A stretch of DNA of 64,000 nt from Leucobacter sp. Ag1 (GTDB lineage: Bacteria > Actinomycetota > Actinomycetes > Actinomycetales > Microbacteriaceae), in NCBI RefSeq assembly GCF_000980875.1, contig NZ_LAYO01000110.1, positions 62,001 through 126,000 of the forward strand, in the 5' to 3' direction. Shown here piece after piece: positions 1-8,352 of the stretch. Positions within the stretch are counted from its first letter, which is position 1, and every line of letters starts with the position of its first letter. Below the pieces are notes generated by a model. That model worked only from the letters and a program-made list of their open reading frames with translations, was not told the DNA's origin and did not search any database. The position numbers and the translations under genes are program-made.

Positions 1-440
<440 letters not shown>

Positions 441-443
441 GGT

Positions 444-770
444 TCAAATCTCTTTCGTAACAGTGGGATCGATGTACACGTCACCGTCTTCGATTTCGAC
501 GACGAAGACGGGAACCGGCTCGTAGGCCGGGAGGTTCTGCGGGGCGCCGGTGCGGAGCGAGAAGGCCGAGCCGTGAGCCCAGCATTCGAGCGTGTCGTCC
601 TCGACGAACCCCTCGGAGAGGCTGATCTGGCCGTGGGTGCAGGTATCGCCGATGGCGTGCACCTCACCCTGACCGTCGAGCACGACCGCCATCGGCACGC
701 CGTCGATCTCGACGCGGACCGCTTGGTCCTGCGTGAGATCGGCGAGCGCCAGGGCCTTCTGTCGGGTCAC
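444..770 (-). CDS. Rieske-type non-heme ferredoxin of the suf operon
   Basis: A 108-residue [2Fe-2S] Rieske ferredoxin. The two ligand motifs are visible as C44-T-H46 (GDTCTHGQ) and C63-W-A-H66 (LECWAHGSAF), 17-20 residues apart, as in bacterial non-heme Rieske ferredoxins. It probably supplies or carries electrons during cluster assembly; genes of this type lie between sufD and sufC in many actinobacteria (known), but the exact role is not established. The start is taken as GTG at 768-770, which overlaps the sufD stop (GTGA); a longer reading frame upstream is antisense-quality Arg-rich sequence. No membrane segment is present. Confidence 0.9.
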   Translation of the reverse strand: MTRQKALALADLTQDQAVRVEIDGVPMAVVLDGQGEVHAIGDTCTHGQISLSEGFVEDDTLECWAHGSAFSLRTGAPQNLPAYEPVPVFVVEIEDGDVYIDPTVTKEI

Positions 771-1957
771 GAGCGCACGCTCGCGGCGAGCTCCGCTTCG
801 ACGGCTTCGTGGAGACGCTCCTCGGTCGCCGCATCGCCGATCTGAGCGATCACCTCGAACAGGAACCCGCGGACGACGAGCTTGCGCGCCTCCTCGGCCG
901 AGATGCCCCGGCTCTGGAGGTAGAAGATGTGCTCGTCGTCGAAGCGGCCCGTCGCGGAGGCGTGGCCCGCACCCTCGATGTTGCCGGTCTCGATCTCGAG
1001 GTTCGGGATCGAGTCCGCGCGCGTGCCCTCGGTGAGCACGAGGTTGCGGTTCTGCTCGTAGCTGTCGGTGCCGTCGGCGTTCTGCCGGATGAGCACGTCG
1101 CCGATCCACACGGTGTGCGCGCCCTCGCCCTGCAGCGCACCCTTGTAGGTGACGCGGCTGCGGGTGTGGGGAGCGTCGTGATCCATGTAGACCTGGTGCT
1201 CGAGGTGCTGGCCCGCATCGGCGAAGTAGGCGCCGAGCGCCTCGCCGTTGGCGCCCTCGTGGTCGAGGTGGATCGACGGGTTGAGGCGCACCACGGAGCC
1301 GCCGAGCGACACCACGATGTGGGTGAGCGACGCATCGCGGCCCACGGTGGCGTAGTGGCTGGCGAGGTGGATCGCCTCGTCGTCCCACTGCTGGACGCTG
1401 ACCACGGTCAGCTTCGCGCCGTCGCCGACGACGATCTCGACGTTCTCGGTGAGGTTCGCGTCGCCCGCGTTCTCGAGGATCACGAGACCCTGCGACTGCG
1501 GGGCGGCCTCGATCACGGTGTGCGCGGCGCGCTCCGCGTGATCGAGCGCGTCGCGGCGGACGATCGCGGTGACCGTCTCGTCGCCCGAGATGGTCACGAG
1601 GTGCGCCTCGCCGAACGCGGTCCAGGCGTTCGCCGCGCCGCGCTCCTCGGGAGTGCCCGCGCGGCCGATGCGCGCGTCGTCGCGGGCGATCCACTCGCTC
1701 GAGACGCCGGCGACCTCGGTCACGGACACCGGGAGGCGCGAACCGTCGAGCGCACCGTCGAGCAGGCCCTGGAACTTCGCGATGGGTGCGAACTTCCAGG
1801 TCGCCTCGCGGCCGGTGACCTGCGGGAAATCGGCGACATCGGTCGAGGTGAACCGATCGGAGCGGGTCTGCACCGGGATCTTGCGGTCCCAGCCGCCGTC
1901 CGAGTGCGCCACTGCGCCGTGCTGAGCGGGGTCCATCGTTGCTGCAGCGTTCGTCAT
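767..1957 (-). CDS. sufD: SufD, Fe-S cluster assembly protein
   Basis: Component of the SufBC2D scaffold, 396 residues, the usual size for actinobacterial SufD. The C-terminal half has the SufB/SufD beta-helix core, with stretches such as GALQGEGAHTVWIGDVLI and EIETGNIEGAGHASATGRFD, the latter holding the conserved HAS(A)TG segment. The last ~60 residues carry FYLQSRGISAEEARKLVV, matching the SufC-binding helix region. The ATG at 1955-1957 overlaps the sufB stop codon by one base (TAATG), so translation is probably coupled. The low-complexity N-terminus ([14 protein letters not shown]) is poorly conserved; the second Met at residue 8 is an alternative start. Confidence 0.95.
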   Translation of the reverse strand: MTNAAATMDPAQHGAVAHSDGGWDRKIPVQTRSDRFTSTDVADFPQVTGREATWKFAPIAKFQGLLDGALDGSRLPVSVTEVAGVSSEWIARDDARIGRAGTPEERGAANAWTAFGEAHLVTISGDETVTAIVRRDALDHAERAAHTVIEAAPQSQGLVILENAGDANLTENVEIVVGDGAKLTVVSVQQWDDEAIHLASHYATVGRDASLTHIVVSLGGSVVRLNPSIHLDHEGANGEALGAYFADAGQHLEHQVYMDHDAPHTRSRVTYKGALQGEGAHTVWIGDVLIRQNADGTDSYEQNRNLVLTEGTRADSIPNLEIETGNIEGAGHASATGRFDDEHIFYLQSRGISAEEARKLVVRGFLFEVIAQIGDAATEERLHEAVEAELAASVRS

Positions 1958-3375
1958 TATCCGACGGATCCTTCCATGCCCATCTCGATGAGCTTGTTCA
2001 GTTCGAGCGCGTACTCCATGGGCAGCTCTCGGGCGATCGGCTCGATGAAGCCGCGGACGATCATGGCCATGGCCTCTTCTTCGGCGAGCCCGCGGCTCAT
2101 GAGGTAGAACAGCTGCTCCTCGCTCACGCGGGAGACGGTCGCCTCGTGGCCGAGCTCGGCATCGTCCGTGCGGATGTCGATGGCCGGGTAGGTGTCGCTG
2201 CGCGAGATGGTGTCGACGAGCAGCGCGTCGCAGACGACCGAGTTGGCGGCGTGGTGGGCGCTCGCCTCGACGCGGACCTCGCCGCGGTAGCCGGTGCGCC
2301 CGCCGCCGCGCGCGATCGACTTCGCGAGGATCGACGACTTGGTGTGGGGTGCGAGGTGGATCATCTTCGCGCCCGTGTCCTGGTGCTGGCCGGGGCCGGC
2401 GAAGGCGACCGAGAGGGTCTCGCCCTTCGCGTGCTCGCCGGTCAGGTAGATCGACGGGTACTTCATGGTGACCTTGGAGCCGATGTTGCCGTCGACCCAC
2501 TCCATGGTCGCGCCCGCCTCGGCGACGGCGCGCTTGGTGACCAGGTTGTAGACGTTGTTCGACCAGTTCTGGATCGTCGTGTAGCGCACGCGGGCGTTCT
2601 TCTTCACGATGATCTCGACGACGGCCGAGTGCAGCGAATCGCTCTTGTAGATGGGAGCGGTGCAGCCCTCGATGTAGTGGACGTAGCTGTCCTCGTCGGC
2701 GATGATGAGCGTGCGCTCGAACTGGCCCATGTTCTCCGTGTTGATGCGGAAGTAGGCCTGCAGCGGGATCTCGACGTGCACGCCCTTGGGGACGTAGACG
2801 AAGGAGCCGCCCGACCAGACGGCCGTGTTCAGCGCGGCGAACTTGTTGTCGCCCGACGGGATGACGGTGCCGAAGTACTCCTCGAAGATCTCGGGGTGCT
2901 CGCGCAGCGCGGTATCGGTGTCGAGGAAGATGACGCCCTGCTCTTCCAGATCCTCGCGGATCTGGTGGTAGACGACCTCGGACTCGTACTGGGCGGCGAC
3001 GCCCGCGACGAGGCGCTGGCGCTCGGCCTCGGGGATGCCGAGGCGCTCGTAGGTCTCCTTGATCTCCTCGGGAAGCTCTTCCCAGGAGGTCGCCTGCTTC
3101 TCGGTGGAGCGCACGAAGTACTTGATGTTGTCGAAGTCGATCTCGGAGAGGTCGGCGCCCCAGCCCGGCATCGGCTTCCGGTCGAAGATCTGCAGGGCCT
3201 TCAGGCGTCGCTGCAGCATCCATTCGGGCTCGTTCTTGAGCGCCGAGATATTGCGCACGACGGCTTCGCTGAGGCCGCGCTGCGCCGCAGCGCCGGCTTC
3301 ATCGGCGTCGTGCCAGCCGAACTCGTATACGCCCAAGCCCTCGAGCTCGGGCCGGTCAATCAGCACCTCTGGCAT
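1957..3375 (-). CDS. sufB: SufB, Fe-S cluster scaffold protein
   Basis: Core scaffold of the SUF system, about 472 residues, highly conserved from [20 protein letters not shown] to the C-terminal [19 protein letters not shown]. The family hallmarks are [20 protein letters not shown], the [19 protein letters not shown] segment and the [20 protein letters not shown] motif, which holds the cysteine/histidine region implicated in de novo cluster formation (known for the family). Start: an ATG at 3382-3384 lies directly against the GAGGG ribosome site. The ATG at 3373-3375 has GAGGG about 9 nt upstream, so it is preferred. It is the first gene of the operon. No sufR-type repressor gene is adjacent; the neighbour across the 281-bp divergent gap is ctaA. 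Confidence 0.96.
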   Translation of the reverse strand: MPEVLIDRPELEGLGVYEFGWHDADEAGAAAQRGLSEAVVRNISALKNEPEWMLQRRLKALQIFDRKPMPGWGADLSEIDFDNIKYFVRSTEKQATSWEELPEEIKETYERLGIPEAERQRLVAGVAAQYESEVVYHQIREDLEEQGVIFLDTDTALREHPEIFEEYFGTVIPSGDNKFAALNTAVWSGGSFVYVPKGVHVEIPLQAYFRINTENMGQFERTLIIADEDSYVHYIEGCTAPIYKSDSLHSAVVEIIVKKNARVRYTTIQNWSNNVYNLVTKRAVAEAGATMEWVDGNIGSKVTMKYPSIYLTGEHAKGETLSVAFAGPGQHQDTGAKMIHLAPHTKSSILAKSIARGGGRTGYRGEVRVEASAHHAANSVVCDALLVDTISRSDTYPAIDIRTDDAELGHEATVSRVSEEQLFYLMSRGLAEEEAMAMIVRGFIEPIARELPMEYALELNKLIEMGMEGSVG

Positions 3376-3566
3376 GGCTTCCATCCCTCGATCGTCTCCG
3401 CGCGGGAACCCGACGCGAGACCGGAGGGATCCGGCCCTCGGAGCGCGACCGCGCCCTGCGAGTTCCCTGCAGCGGTGCAGTAGTCTGGGCCGTGAGCGGC
3501 CGTGACCCCGAGACCGCAGGTGCTGGGCACCGCGCTCCGGGTCGCCGCACGCAACCTCAACTCACC

Positions 3567-3572
3567 ATTCTA
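3567..3572 (-). promoter_or_regulatory. possible -10 element for the suf operon
   Basis: On the minus strand the hexamer reads TAGAAT, close to the TANNNT consensus, about 190 nt before sufB, in the divergent gap between sufB and ctaA (3376-3656). No convincing -35 element lies 16-18 bp upstream. The rest of this gap shows only a short direct repeat, GGCCGTGA twice, at 3488-3505. Weak call. Confidence 0.25.
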
Positions 3573-3656
3573 CAGACTCGCTGTGAAAACGGGAGAGGTG
3601 CGCCGCGGTTCGACGAACCCGGTCCGCTCGTTCCCAGCATCGAGAGGAATTCAACC

Positions 3657-4589
3657 GTGTCGAGCGCGAGCACCGTCTCCCCCGCATCCGATTCGCCCGC
3701 GGCGGGTCCGACATTCCGCGCCTCGCGCTTCCTGCGCATCGCCGCGTGGGTGTCCTTCGTGCTGAACGCGACGATCATCGCGACCGGCGGCGCGGTCCGC
3801 CTCACCGGCTCCGGCCTCGGCTGCCCCACCTGGCCGCTCTGCACCGCCGGATCGCTGGTCCCCACCGACGAGCTGAGCTACCACTCGCTCATCGAGTTCG
3901 GCAATCGCACCATCTCGGGCCCGCTGCTCGTCTTCGCGATCCTCGTCGCGATCCTCAGCTGGCGCATCCGCGCGGTGCGCAGGGACCTCTTCACGATGTC
4001 CGTCGTCGTGCTCGCGCTGGTCCTGCTGCAGGCCCTCGTCGGCGGCGTCATCGTCTGGCTGCACCTGAACGCGAACCTCGTCAGCTTCCACTACATCGTC
4101 TCGCTCGTGCTCGTCTGCCTCACCGCCGCGTACATCGCGCGCATGTACGATGCGCCCGGTGCTCGCGAGCGCGCCGTGCCGAAGCCCTTCGCGATCCTCA
4201 CGCACATCACCACTTTCGTCATGGCGATCCTCGTGGTCGTCGGCGTGCTCACCACTGGCGCCGGCCCGCACTCGGGCGACGCCGACATCCAGCGCCACGG
4301 GCTCGACGCCTCGATCCTCGCGCACGTCCACGCGTGGCCCGGCTACATCTCGTTCGCCCTCGTGGCCGTGCTCTTCGGCTGGGCGATCACCCGCGAGCTC
4401 CGCCCCCGCCGCTGGACCGCCGCGCTGCTCGGCCTCCTCATCGTGCAGATCATCGTCGGCGTCTACCAGTCGCGCTCGGGCCTGCCCCCGCTGGCCGTCG
4501 GCGTGCACATGGTGCTCGCCTCGCTCACGGCGGCGACCATGACCATCGTCGTGCTGCGGCTGAAGCGGCCTGTCGCGGCGAACGACTGA
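3657..4589 (+). CDS. ctaA: heme A synthase (COX15/CtaA)
   Basis: Integral membrane enzyme that oxidises heme O to heme A for aa3-type cytochrome oxidase. 310 residues with about eight hydrophobic segments. The N-terminal hallmark GGAVRLTGSGLGCPTWPLC (approximately residues 43-61) carries the conserved cysteine pair region, and heme-ligand histidines lie in the helices containing SFHYIVS, LAHVHAW and GVHMVLA. The start is GTG at 3657, with GAGAGGA at 3642-3648; upstream in-frame sequence is not protein-like. It works with ctaB (11433-12365), which is usually closer; here about 6.8 kb of other genes separates them. A small membrane protein follows 11 nt downstream. Confidence 0.94.
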   Translation: MSSASTVSPASDSPAAGPTFRASRFLRIAAWVSFVLNATIIATGGAVRLTGSGLGCPTWPLCTAGSLVPTDELSYHSLIEFGNRTISGPLLVFAILVAILSWRIRAVRRDLFTMSVVVLALVLLQALVGGVIVWLHLNANLVSFHYIVSLVLVCLTAAYIARMYDAPGARERAVPKPFAILTHITTFVMAILVVVGVLTTGAGPHSGDADIQRHGLDASILAHVHAWPGYISFALVAVLFGWAITRELRPRRWTAALLGLLIVQIIVGVYQSRSGLPPLAVGVHMVLASLTAATMTIVVLRLKRPVAAND

Positions 4590-4600
4590 AGGACCCCCGC

Positions 4601-5095
4601 GTGCGCATCGCGATCGCCGCCGCAGGATCCCTGCTGGTCCTCGCATTCGGGATCTTCGGGCTCCTGGTGATGAACGACTGGGGTCTCGTCGCGGCCAGCC
4701 ACGAACCGCTGGACCGGACGCTGGACGCGATGCAACAGGCCGAGCAGGATCGCGCGCTCGTTCCCGGCGGCATCTTCATCGTGCTGGCCGTCGCTGCGGC
4801 GGCCGGCCCTGCGTTCGCCGCGCTCAAGTCCAGCGAGCTCCCTGCCTGGGCGCTCGCGGCGATCTACCTGGCACTGCTGGTACTCGGCGGCCCCGCCTAC
4901 TTCATGTTCTCGTTCGCCAATCTGAATTCGATCGGCGATACCTACGCCGACTGGGACTCCGAGGCCGTGCAGCGCCTCGAAGCCCCGCTCTATTCGACGA
5001 GCCTGGGCGCGATGATCGTCCTGGTGCTCCTGCTCGTCGTCGTCGGCGTGCGGAAGCTCAGTCGCCCGACTCCCGGGACTCGTTCGTCCCGCTGA
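4601..5095 (+). CDS. small membrane protein of unknown function
   Basis: A 164-residue hydrophobic protein with one N-terminal membrane segment (IAIAAAGSLLVLAFGIFGLL), two central ones (PGGIFIVLAVAAAAGP and AIYLALLVLGGPAYFMF) and one near the C-terminus (AMIVLVLLLVVVGVR). The loop of about 30 residues between the first two segments is acidic and polar. I recognise no family. GTG start with GAAGGA at 4588-4593 (spacing 7), overlapping the ctaA stop region, so probably co-transcribed with ctaA; a role in the cytochrome oxidase pathway is only suggested by position. The 3' end overlaps the convergent YihY-like gene by 38 bp. Confidence 0.75.
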   Translation: MRIAIAAAGSLLVLAFGIFGLLVMNDWGLVAASHEPLDRTLDAMQQAEQDRALVPGGIFIVLAVAAAAGPAFAALKSSELPAWALAAIYLALLVLGGPAYFMFSFANLNSIGDTYADWDSEAVQRLEAPLYSTSLGAMIVLVLLLVVVGVRKLSRPTPGTRSSR

Positions 5096-6083
5096 TCGCC
5101 TGCCGCTCCGCGCGCTCGGCCTCCTGCGCCGCCCGCAGCTCCTGCTGCACGGCGTGCAGGCGGTCCTCGGCCTGTTGACGTCGGCGCTGGGCGAGCGTCT
5201 CCGCACCGAACTTCTGGCGCACGCGGTCGCGCGCCTCGGCGACTCCCGTGATGATGTAGCTGCTCGCGATGAGGATGGCCTGCGCGGACAGATTCACCCA
5301 GAGCAGCAGCGCGACGAGCGCGGCGAACGTCGCCAGCAGCGGGTTCGCGGTCGCTCCGCGGACGAAGAGCCCCGACAGCTCCTGCAGCACGGTCAAGGCA
5401 ACTCCGCCGAGCGCGGCGCCCGCCCACAGGGTGCGGGCGGGGGCGCGCACCCCGGACAAGACACGGAACGCCAGCGCGACCGCCGCGGCGTCGATCGCGA
5501 ACACGATCACAATGCCCAGTGCGCGCGACAACGCGATCGCGGCACCGCTTCGCGGCGAGAAGCCGAGCACCCCGCTGACGCTCTCGACGCCGGCCGACGC
5601 CAGCACGCTGAGCGCCGCTGCTGCGACGAGCAGGCCGCCGAATGCGATGCCGACCAGCAGGTTGCGCAGGAGGGTCCAGAGGAAGAAGCCGTCGTCGTGC
5701 TCCTCTCCGGCCAGCACTCGGAGCGCGGTGCGCAGGCTGCTGATCGCGCTGATCGCTGCGCCGACGAGACCGACGAGCGACAGGGCGCCGACGATGCTGA
5801 AGCCGACCGGTGCGGAGATCGAGGTCGGGTCGACGACCTTCGATAGCCCGGGGATCACCCGTTCCAGCGCGTCGCGCAGCGCCCGCATGGCCTCGGGGTC
5901 GCCGCCCAGCCAGAGCGCCGCGATCGAGAACCCGAGCAGCACCGCAGCGGAGATGCTGAACAGCGCCCGGTAGGTGATGCTGTCGGCGAGCATCGCGCCC
6001 CGGCGTTCGGTGTAGAGCAGGAACGCGCGGACCAGCCGCAACCGGAGCGCCCACGCGGTCGCACGTCGGACGAGCGCGTTCAC
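5058..6083 (-). CDS. YihY/BrkB family inner-membrane protein
   Basis: A 341-residue membrane protein. The first ~270 residues hold six hydrophobic helices with family features: LADSITYRALFSISAAVLLG near residue 33 and LLWVNLSAQAILIASSYI near 255. The ~75-residue C-terminal tail is charged and probably a coiled coil, rich in Gln, Arg and Glu (RRRQQAEDRLHAVQQELR). YihY was once called RNase BN, wrongly (known); its function is unresolved, with transport or envelope roles proposed. It is the last gene of a three-gene minus-strand string (DinB-like, lipocalin, YihY) joined by ATGA overlaps. Confidence 0.85.
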   Translation of the reverse strand: MNALVRRATAWALRLRLVRAFLLYTERRGAMLADSITYRALFSISAAVLLGFSIAALWLGGDPEAMRALRDALERVIPGLSKVVDPTSISAPVGFSIVGALSLVGLVGAAISAISSLRTALRVLAGEEHDDGFFLWTLLRNLLVGIAFGGLLVAAAALSVLASAGVESVSGVLGFSPRSGAAIALSRALGIVIVFAIDAAAVALAFRVLSGVRAPARTLWAGAALGGVALTVLQELSGLFVRGATANPLLATFAALVALLLWVNLSAQAILIASSYIITGVAEARDRVRQKFGAETLAQRRRQQAEDRLHAVQQELRAAQEAERAERQAISGTNESRESGD

Positions 6084-6607
6084 GCCTGACGACCCGATTC
6101 GAGTTCACCGTCCGAGACCGGGGTCCCGGTCTGCTCGGTCCGGATCCACGGTGTCAGGTCGAAGCCCTGGGCGCGTGCCGTACTGGCGTAGTCGGCGACC
6201 GTCGCCGCATCGAGCTCGGGCTCGCGTGCGAGCAACCAGAGGTGGGTGCGGTCCGGGGTGCCGACGAGCGCGATCCGGTATTCGGGATCGATACGGAGCA
6301 CCCAGTAGTCGGCGCGGGTGAACGGGATCCATCGGAGGCCGGCGGGGAGGAACGTCACCCGCAGCCGGCCTGGGTGGCCCTCGACCGGCTCCGCCTGGCC
6401 GACGGCCTGCGTCGGGACCCCCTCGCCGTCGATGCAGCGGTTGTCGACTCGGATCGTGCCGTCCTCGTGCAGCGAGTACTCCGCGGTGACGCGGATCGCA
6501 TCGTCGTCCTCGAAGCGCAGCGGCAGGCGCCCGATCTCGAACCACAGCCCCAGGTAGCGCTGCAGGTCCAGCTGGGCCACCGGTGCGACGTCGCCGTGCT
6601 CGCTCAC
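6080..6607 (-). CDS. lipocalin family protein (Blc-like)
   Basis: 175-residue lipocalin. The N-terminal lipocalin signature is visible as YLGLWFEIGRLP (residues ~18-29, the GxW motif). It is followed by strands with VTAEYSLHEDGTIRVDNRC, very close to the Blc-type YxxxxDGxxxVxNxC pattern, and by ADYWVLRIDPEY and LWLLAREPEL near the C-terminus. There is no signal peptide or lipobox, unlike E. coli Blc, so the protein is probably cytoplasmic and may bind fatty acids or lipid breakdown products (inference). ATGA overlaps on both sides tie it to the DinB-like gene upstream and the YihY-like gene downstream. Confidence 0.86.
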   Translation of the reverse strand: MSEHGDVAPVAQLDLQRYLGLWFEIGRLPLRFEDDDAIRVTAEYSLHEDGTIRVDNRCIDGEGVPTQAVGQAEPVEGHPGRLRVTFLPAGLRWIPFTRADYWVLRIDPEYRIALVGTPDRTHLWLLAREPELDAATVADYASTARAQGFDLTPWIRTEQTGTPVSDGELESGRQA

Positions 6608-7128
6608 GCGCGTCCTCCCTCGAACGCGTCGCGGGACATTCCGGCGATGTACGCCGCCTGGCCCACGTGCTCGAGTGCGTCCGCCGACATGCTGACGAGA
6701 CGGGAGCCGCGCGTCACCGGCGGGTCCCAGCGGTCGTCGACGATCTGCGCGAGCGACGCTTCGTCCAGCTCAGACAGGTAGGCGAGCTGGGCGGCGACCA
6801 CGGCGCCCAGGTGGTCGAGCAGCAGGTCCGCGTCGTCCGCTCGAATCGCGCGCGCCTCCTCGGCGCTGTGGCCGTAGCCGAGTTCGTGGGCGCCGGTCGC
6901 GAGCCCGAAGCGGCGGTCGAAGCCGTCCGCGGTCCAGACCGGCTCGCGCCCGGAGAGCGCTGAGAGCTGCTCGTCGATCTCTCGCGCCGCGTGCCAGAGC
7001 AGCCACGCGATCGAGTTGTCGTGATGCGGGTGAGCGTTGAGCAGCTCCGGAGTCAGCCGCTCGCGCAGATGCTCCGCCGCGTCGAGCGGCCGCCGGGTCA
7101 GGTCGGTGAGGATCTCGATGCCGTTCAT
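6604..7128 (-). CDS. DinB-like / DUF664 metal-binding helical protein
   Basis: 174-residue protein of the DinB/DUF664 four-helix-bundle type. Candidate metal-ligand histidines are seen in NAHPHHDNSIAWLLWHAARE (~residues 32-51) and in ALEHVGQAAYIAG near residue 153; a three-His pattern is typical of the superfamily. Actinobacterial members of the wider fold include mycothiol-dependent enzymes (known), but substrate cannot be read from sequence. It is first in the string with the lipocalin and YihY genes. The upstream 88 bp to the next gene show no clear promoter. Confidence 0.8.
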   Translation of the reverse strand: MNGIEILTDLTRRPLDAAEHLRERLTPELLNAHPHHDNSIAWLLWHAAREIDEQLSALSGREPVWTADGFDRRFGLATGAHELGYGHSAEEARAIRADDADLLLDHLGAVVAAQLAYLSELDEASLAQIVDDRWDPPVTRGSRLVSMSADALEHVGQAAYIAGMSRDAFEGGRA

Positions 7129-7216
7129 GGCGCCAGGATATGAGTGCGTTCGGATCGGCGCCAGGGGGTTGCCGCCCGCGTGCGTCCCCGAGCCGATCCG
7201 TGCGCGGCGTGGCTCA

Positions 7217-7702
7217 TCAGTGCCCCTGATGGGACTCGCCGTGCGGCAGCGCGAATTCGCCCGGCGTCGAGAGCGCGAGTGCCGGTGTCGTCACCGCGGC
7301 GACGACGAGCGCCTCTGCGACGAGCACGAGCACGAACGCACCCGGCCGGCGCCCGCGAGACAGCGGAGCGGCGGGAGCTTCCCGCCGCCCGCGGCGCAGC
7401 GCGATCGCCGCGACGGCCGCCACGCTCCAGCTGAGGCCGGCCAGGGCGAGGAACGGGACGAAGCCGATCAGTCCGGTGATGAGCATCCCGCCGGCCAGCA
7501 GCACCTCGACCGCGGCGACCGAGCAGGCGATCCGAGGAGTCGCGATCCGGCCGAGACGCAGGGAGATGACCGCCCATCCCAGGTGCGCCGCTGCGAGGAC
7601 GAGCAGTGGGATCGCGACCGCGATCCCACTGCCCGCGGCCGTCGCGCACAGGATCAGCGCGATACCGACCCCCGCGAGCGACGACCAGAGCGTCCCGTTC
7701 AC
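7217..7702 (-). CDS. hypothetical membrane protein with His-rich C-terminus
   Basis: 161 residues with four hydrophobic segments (LAGVGIALILCATAAGSG, VAIPLLVLAAAHLGWAVI, LLAGGMLITGLIGFVPFL, AFVLVLVAEALVVAAVT), an Arg-rich loop before the last segment, and a short C-terminal tail PHGESHQGH with three histidines. No family recognised. The GTG at 7700-7702 overlaps the stop of the DUF4383 gene (GTGA), so the two are translationally coupled. The His-rich end could bind a metal, but that is a guess from composition. Confidence 0.7.
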   Translation of the reverse strand: MNGTLWSSLAGVGIALILCATAAGSGIAVAIPLLVLAAAHLGWAVISLRLGRIATPRIACSVAAVEVLLAGGMLITGLIGFVPFLALAGLSWSVAAVAAIALRRGRREAPAAPLSRGRRPGAFVLVLVAEALVVAAVTTPALALSTPGEFALPHGESHQGH

Positions 7703-8130
7703 GGCGCGGGCGACGGTGTCAGCCCCGCACCCGATCCCGAGACCTCCCGGTCTGCGGCCAGTGCCACCACGATCAGGACCAGCGCGCTCGCCAGGTGCAG
7801 GACGTGGTCCGCGGTGTTCAGCGCGAGGATGTTCGCCGCCGTGTCCGCGATGAAGAAGCCGACGATGCCGACCAGCAGGTAGACGAAGCCGACCGTCCCG
7901 TTCGCGCCCTTCGCCGCGCGAACACCGGCGAACGCGGCGAGCAGCAGCGCCGCGCCGATGAGCAGGTGGACGATGTTGTGCAGCGGATTCACCGCGAAGA
8001 GCCCGAGCAGCAGCCCGCCCTTCGTCGCGATGAAGCCCACTCCCCCGGTCACGGCGAAGCCGAGCAGGCCGACGAGCAGGTAGACGGCGCCGAAGATGCC
8101 TCCGACGATGCGGTTGGGTGAGGTGTTCAC
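7699..8130 (-). CDS. DUF4383 membrane protein
   Basis: 143 residues, four transmembrane helices. The pattern NPLHNIVHLLIGAALLLAAF followed by VGFVYLLVGIVGFF and NTADHVLHLASALVLIVV is characteristic of DUF4383, small actinobacterial membrane proteins with paired N-x-x-H-x-x-H motifs in helices 2 and 4. Function unknown; such genes are often stress-induced in related genera (general knowledge, not shown here). First gene of a two-gene unit. A 12-bp perfect inverted repeat sits 31-63 bp upstream of its start. Confidence 0.85.
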   Translation of the reverse strand: MNTSPNRIVGGIFGAVYLLVGLLGFAVTGGVGFIATKGGLLLGLFAVNPLHNIVHLLIGAALLLAAFAGVRAAKGANGTVGFVYLLVGIVGFFIADTAANILALNTADHVLHLASALVLIVVALAADREVSGSGAGLTPSPAP

Positions 8131-8160
8131 GGTGGTTCTCCCTCGAACAGCCGGGACGGC

Positions 8161-8193
8161 CCGATCGGGCGCGTCGGGCCCGCGCCCGATCGG
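8161..8193. repeat. 12-bp inverted repeat, operator-like, with a third copy of its half
   Basis: CCGATCGGGCGC at 8161-8172 and its exact reverse complement at 8182-8193, with a 9-bp centre. Ten bases of the same half (CGATCGGGCG) recur at 8331-8340, 13 bp before the polyketide synthase start. The repeat therefore lies near both divergent units of the 222-bp gap 8131-8352. It could be a binding site for a regulator of both units, or a hairpin in the leader of the DUF4383 transcript. Confidence 0.6.
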
Positions 8194-8263
8194 AGGTGGT
8201 TCCCCCGGGCCGACCGCCGACCTCTTTCAAGTTTCCGAACCCGTGGGCTTTCGCGGCACCCCC

Positions 8264-8292
8264 TTGACTCCAGCTCGGCGAGCGACTATCGG
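8264..8292 (+). promoter_or_regulatory. candidate promoter for the type III PKS operon
   Basis: TTGACT at 8264-8269 and TATCGG at 8287-8292, separated by 17 bp, about 60 bp before the polyketide synthase start. The -35 is a 5/6 match to TTGACA; the -10 is only fair. Confidence 0.45.
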
Positions 8293-8352
8293 CTGCCGTG
8301 CATCCGCTGTCAGGGGCTTCCCATCCGGAGCGATCGGGCGTTTCATGAGTCC

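Noticed and set aside
1939-3483. Long plus-strand frame opposite sufB (514 codons)
   Set aside because: Mirror frame of a strongly conserved gene; composition (Val/Leu/Asp/Gly/Arg) is typical of high-GC antisense shadow, with no motif.
3488-3505. Tandem GGCCGTGA repeat in the sufB/ctaA gap as an operator
   Set aside because: Two short GC-rich copies with no spacing logic relative to a promoter; could arise by chance.
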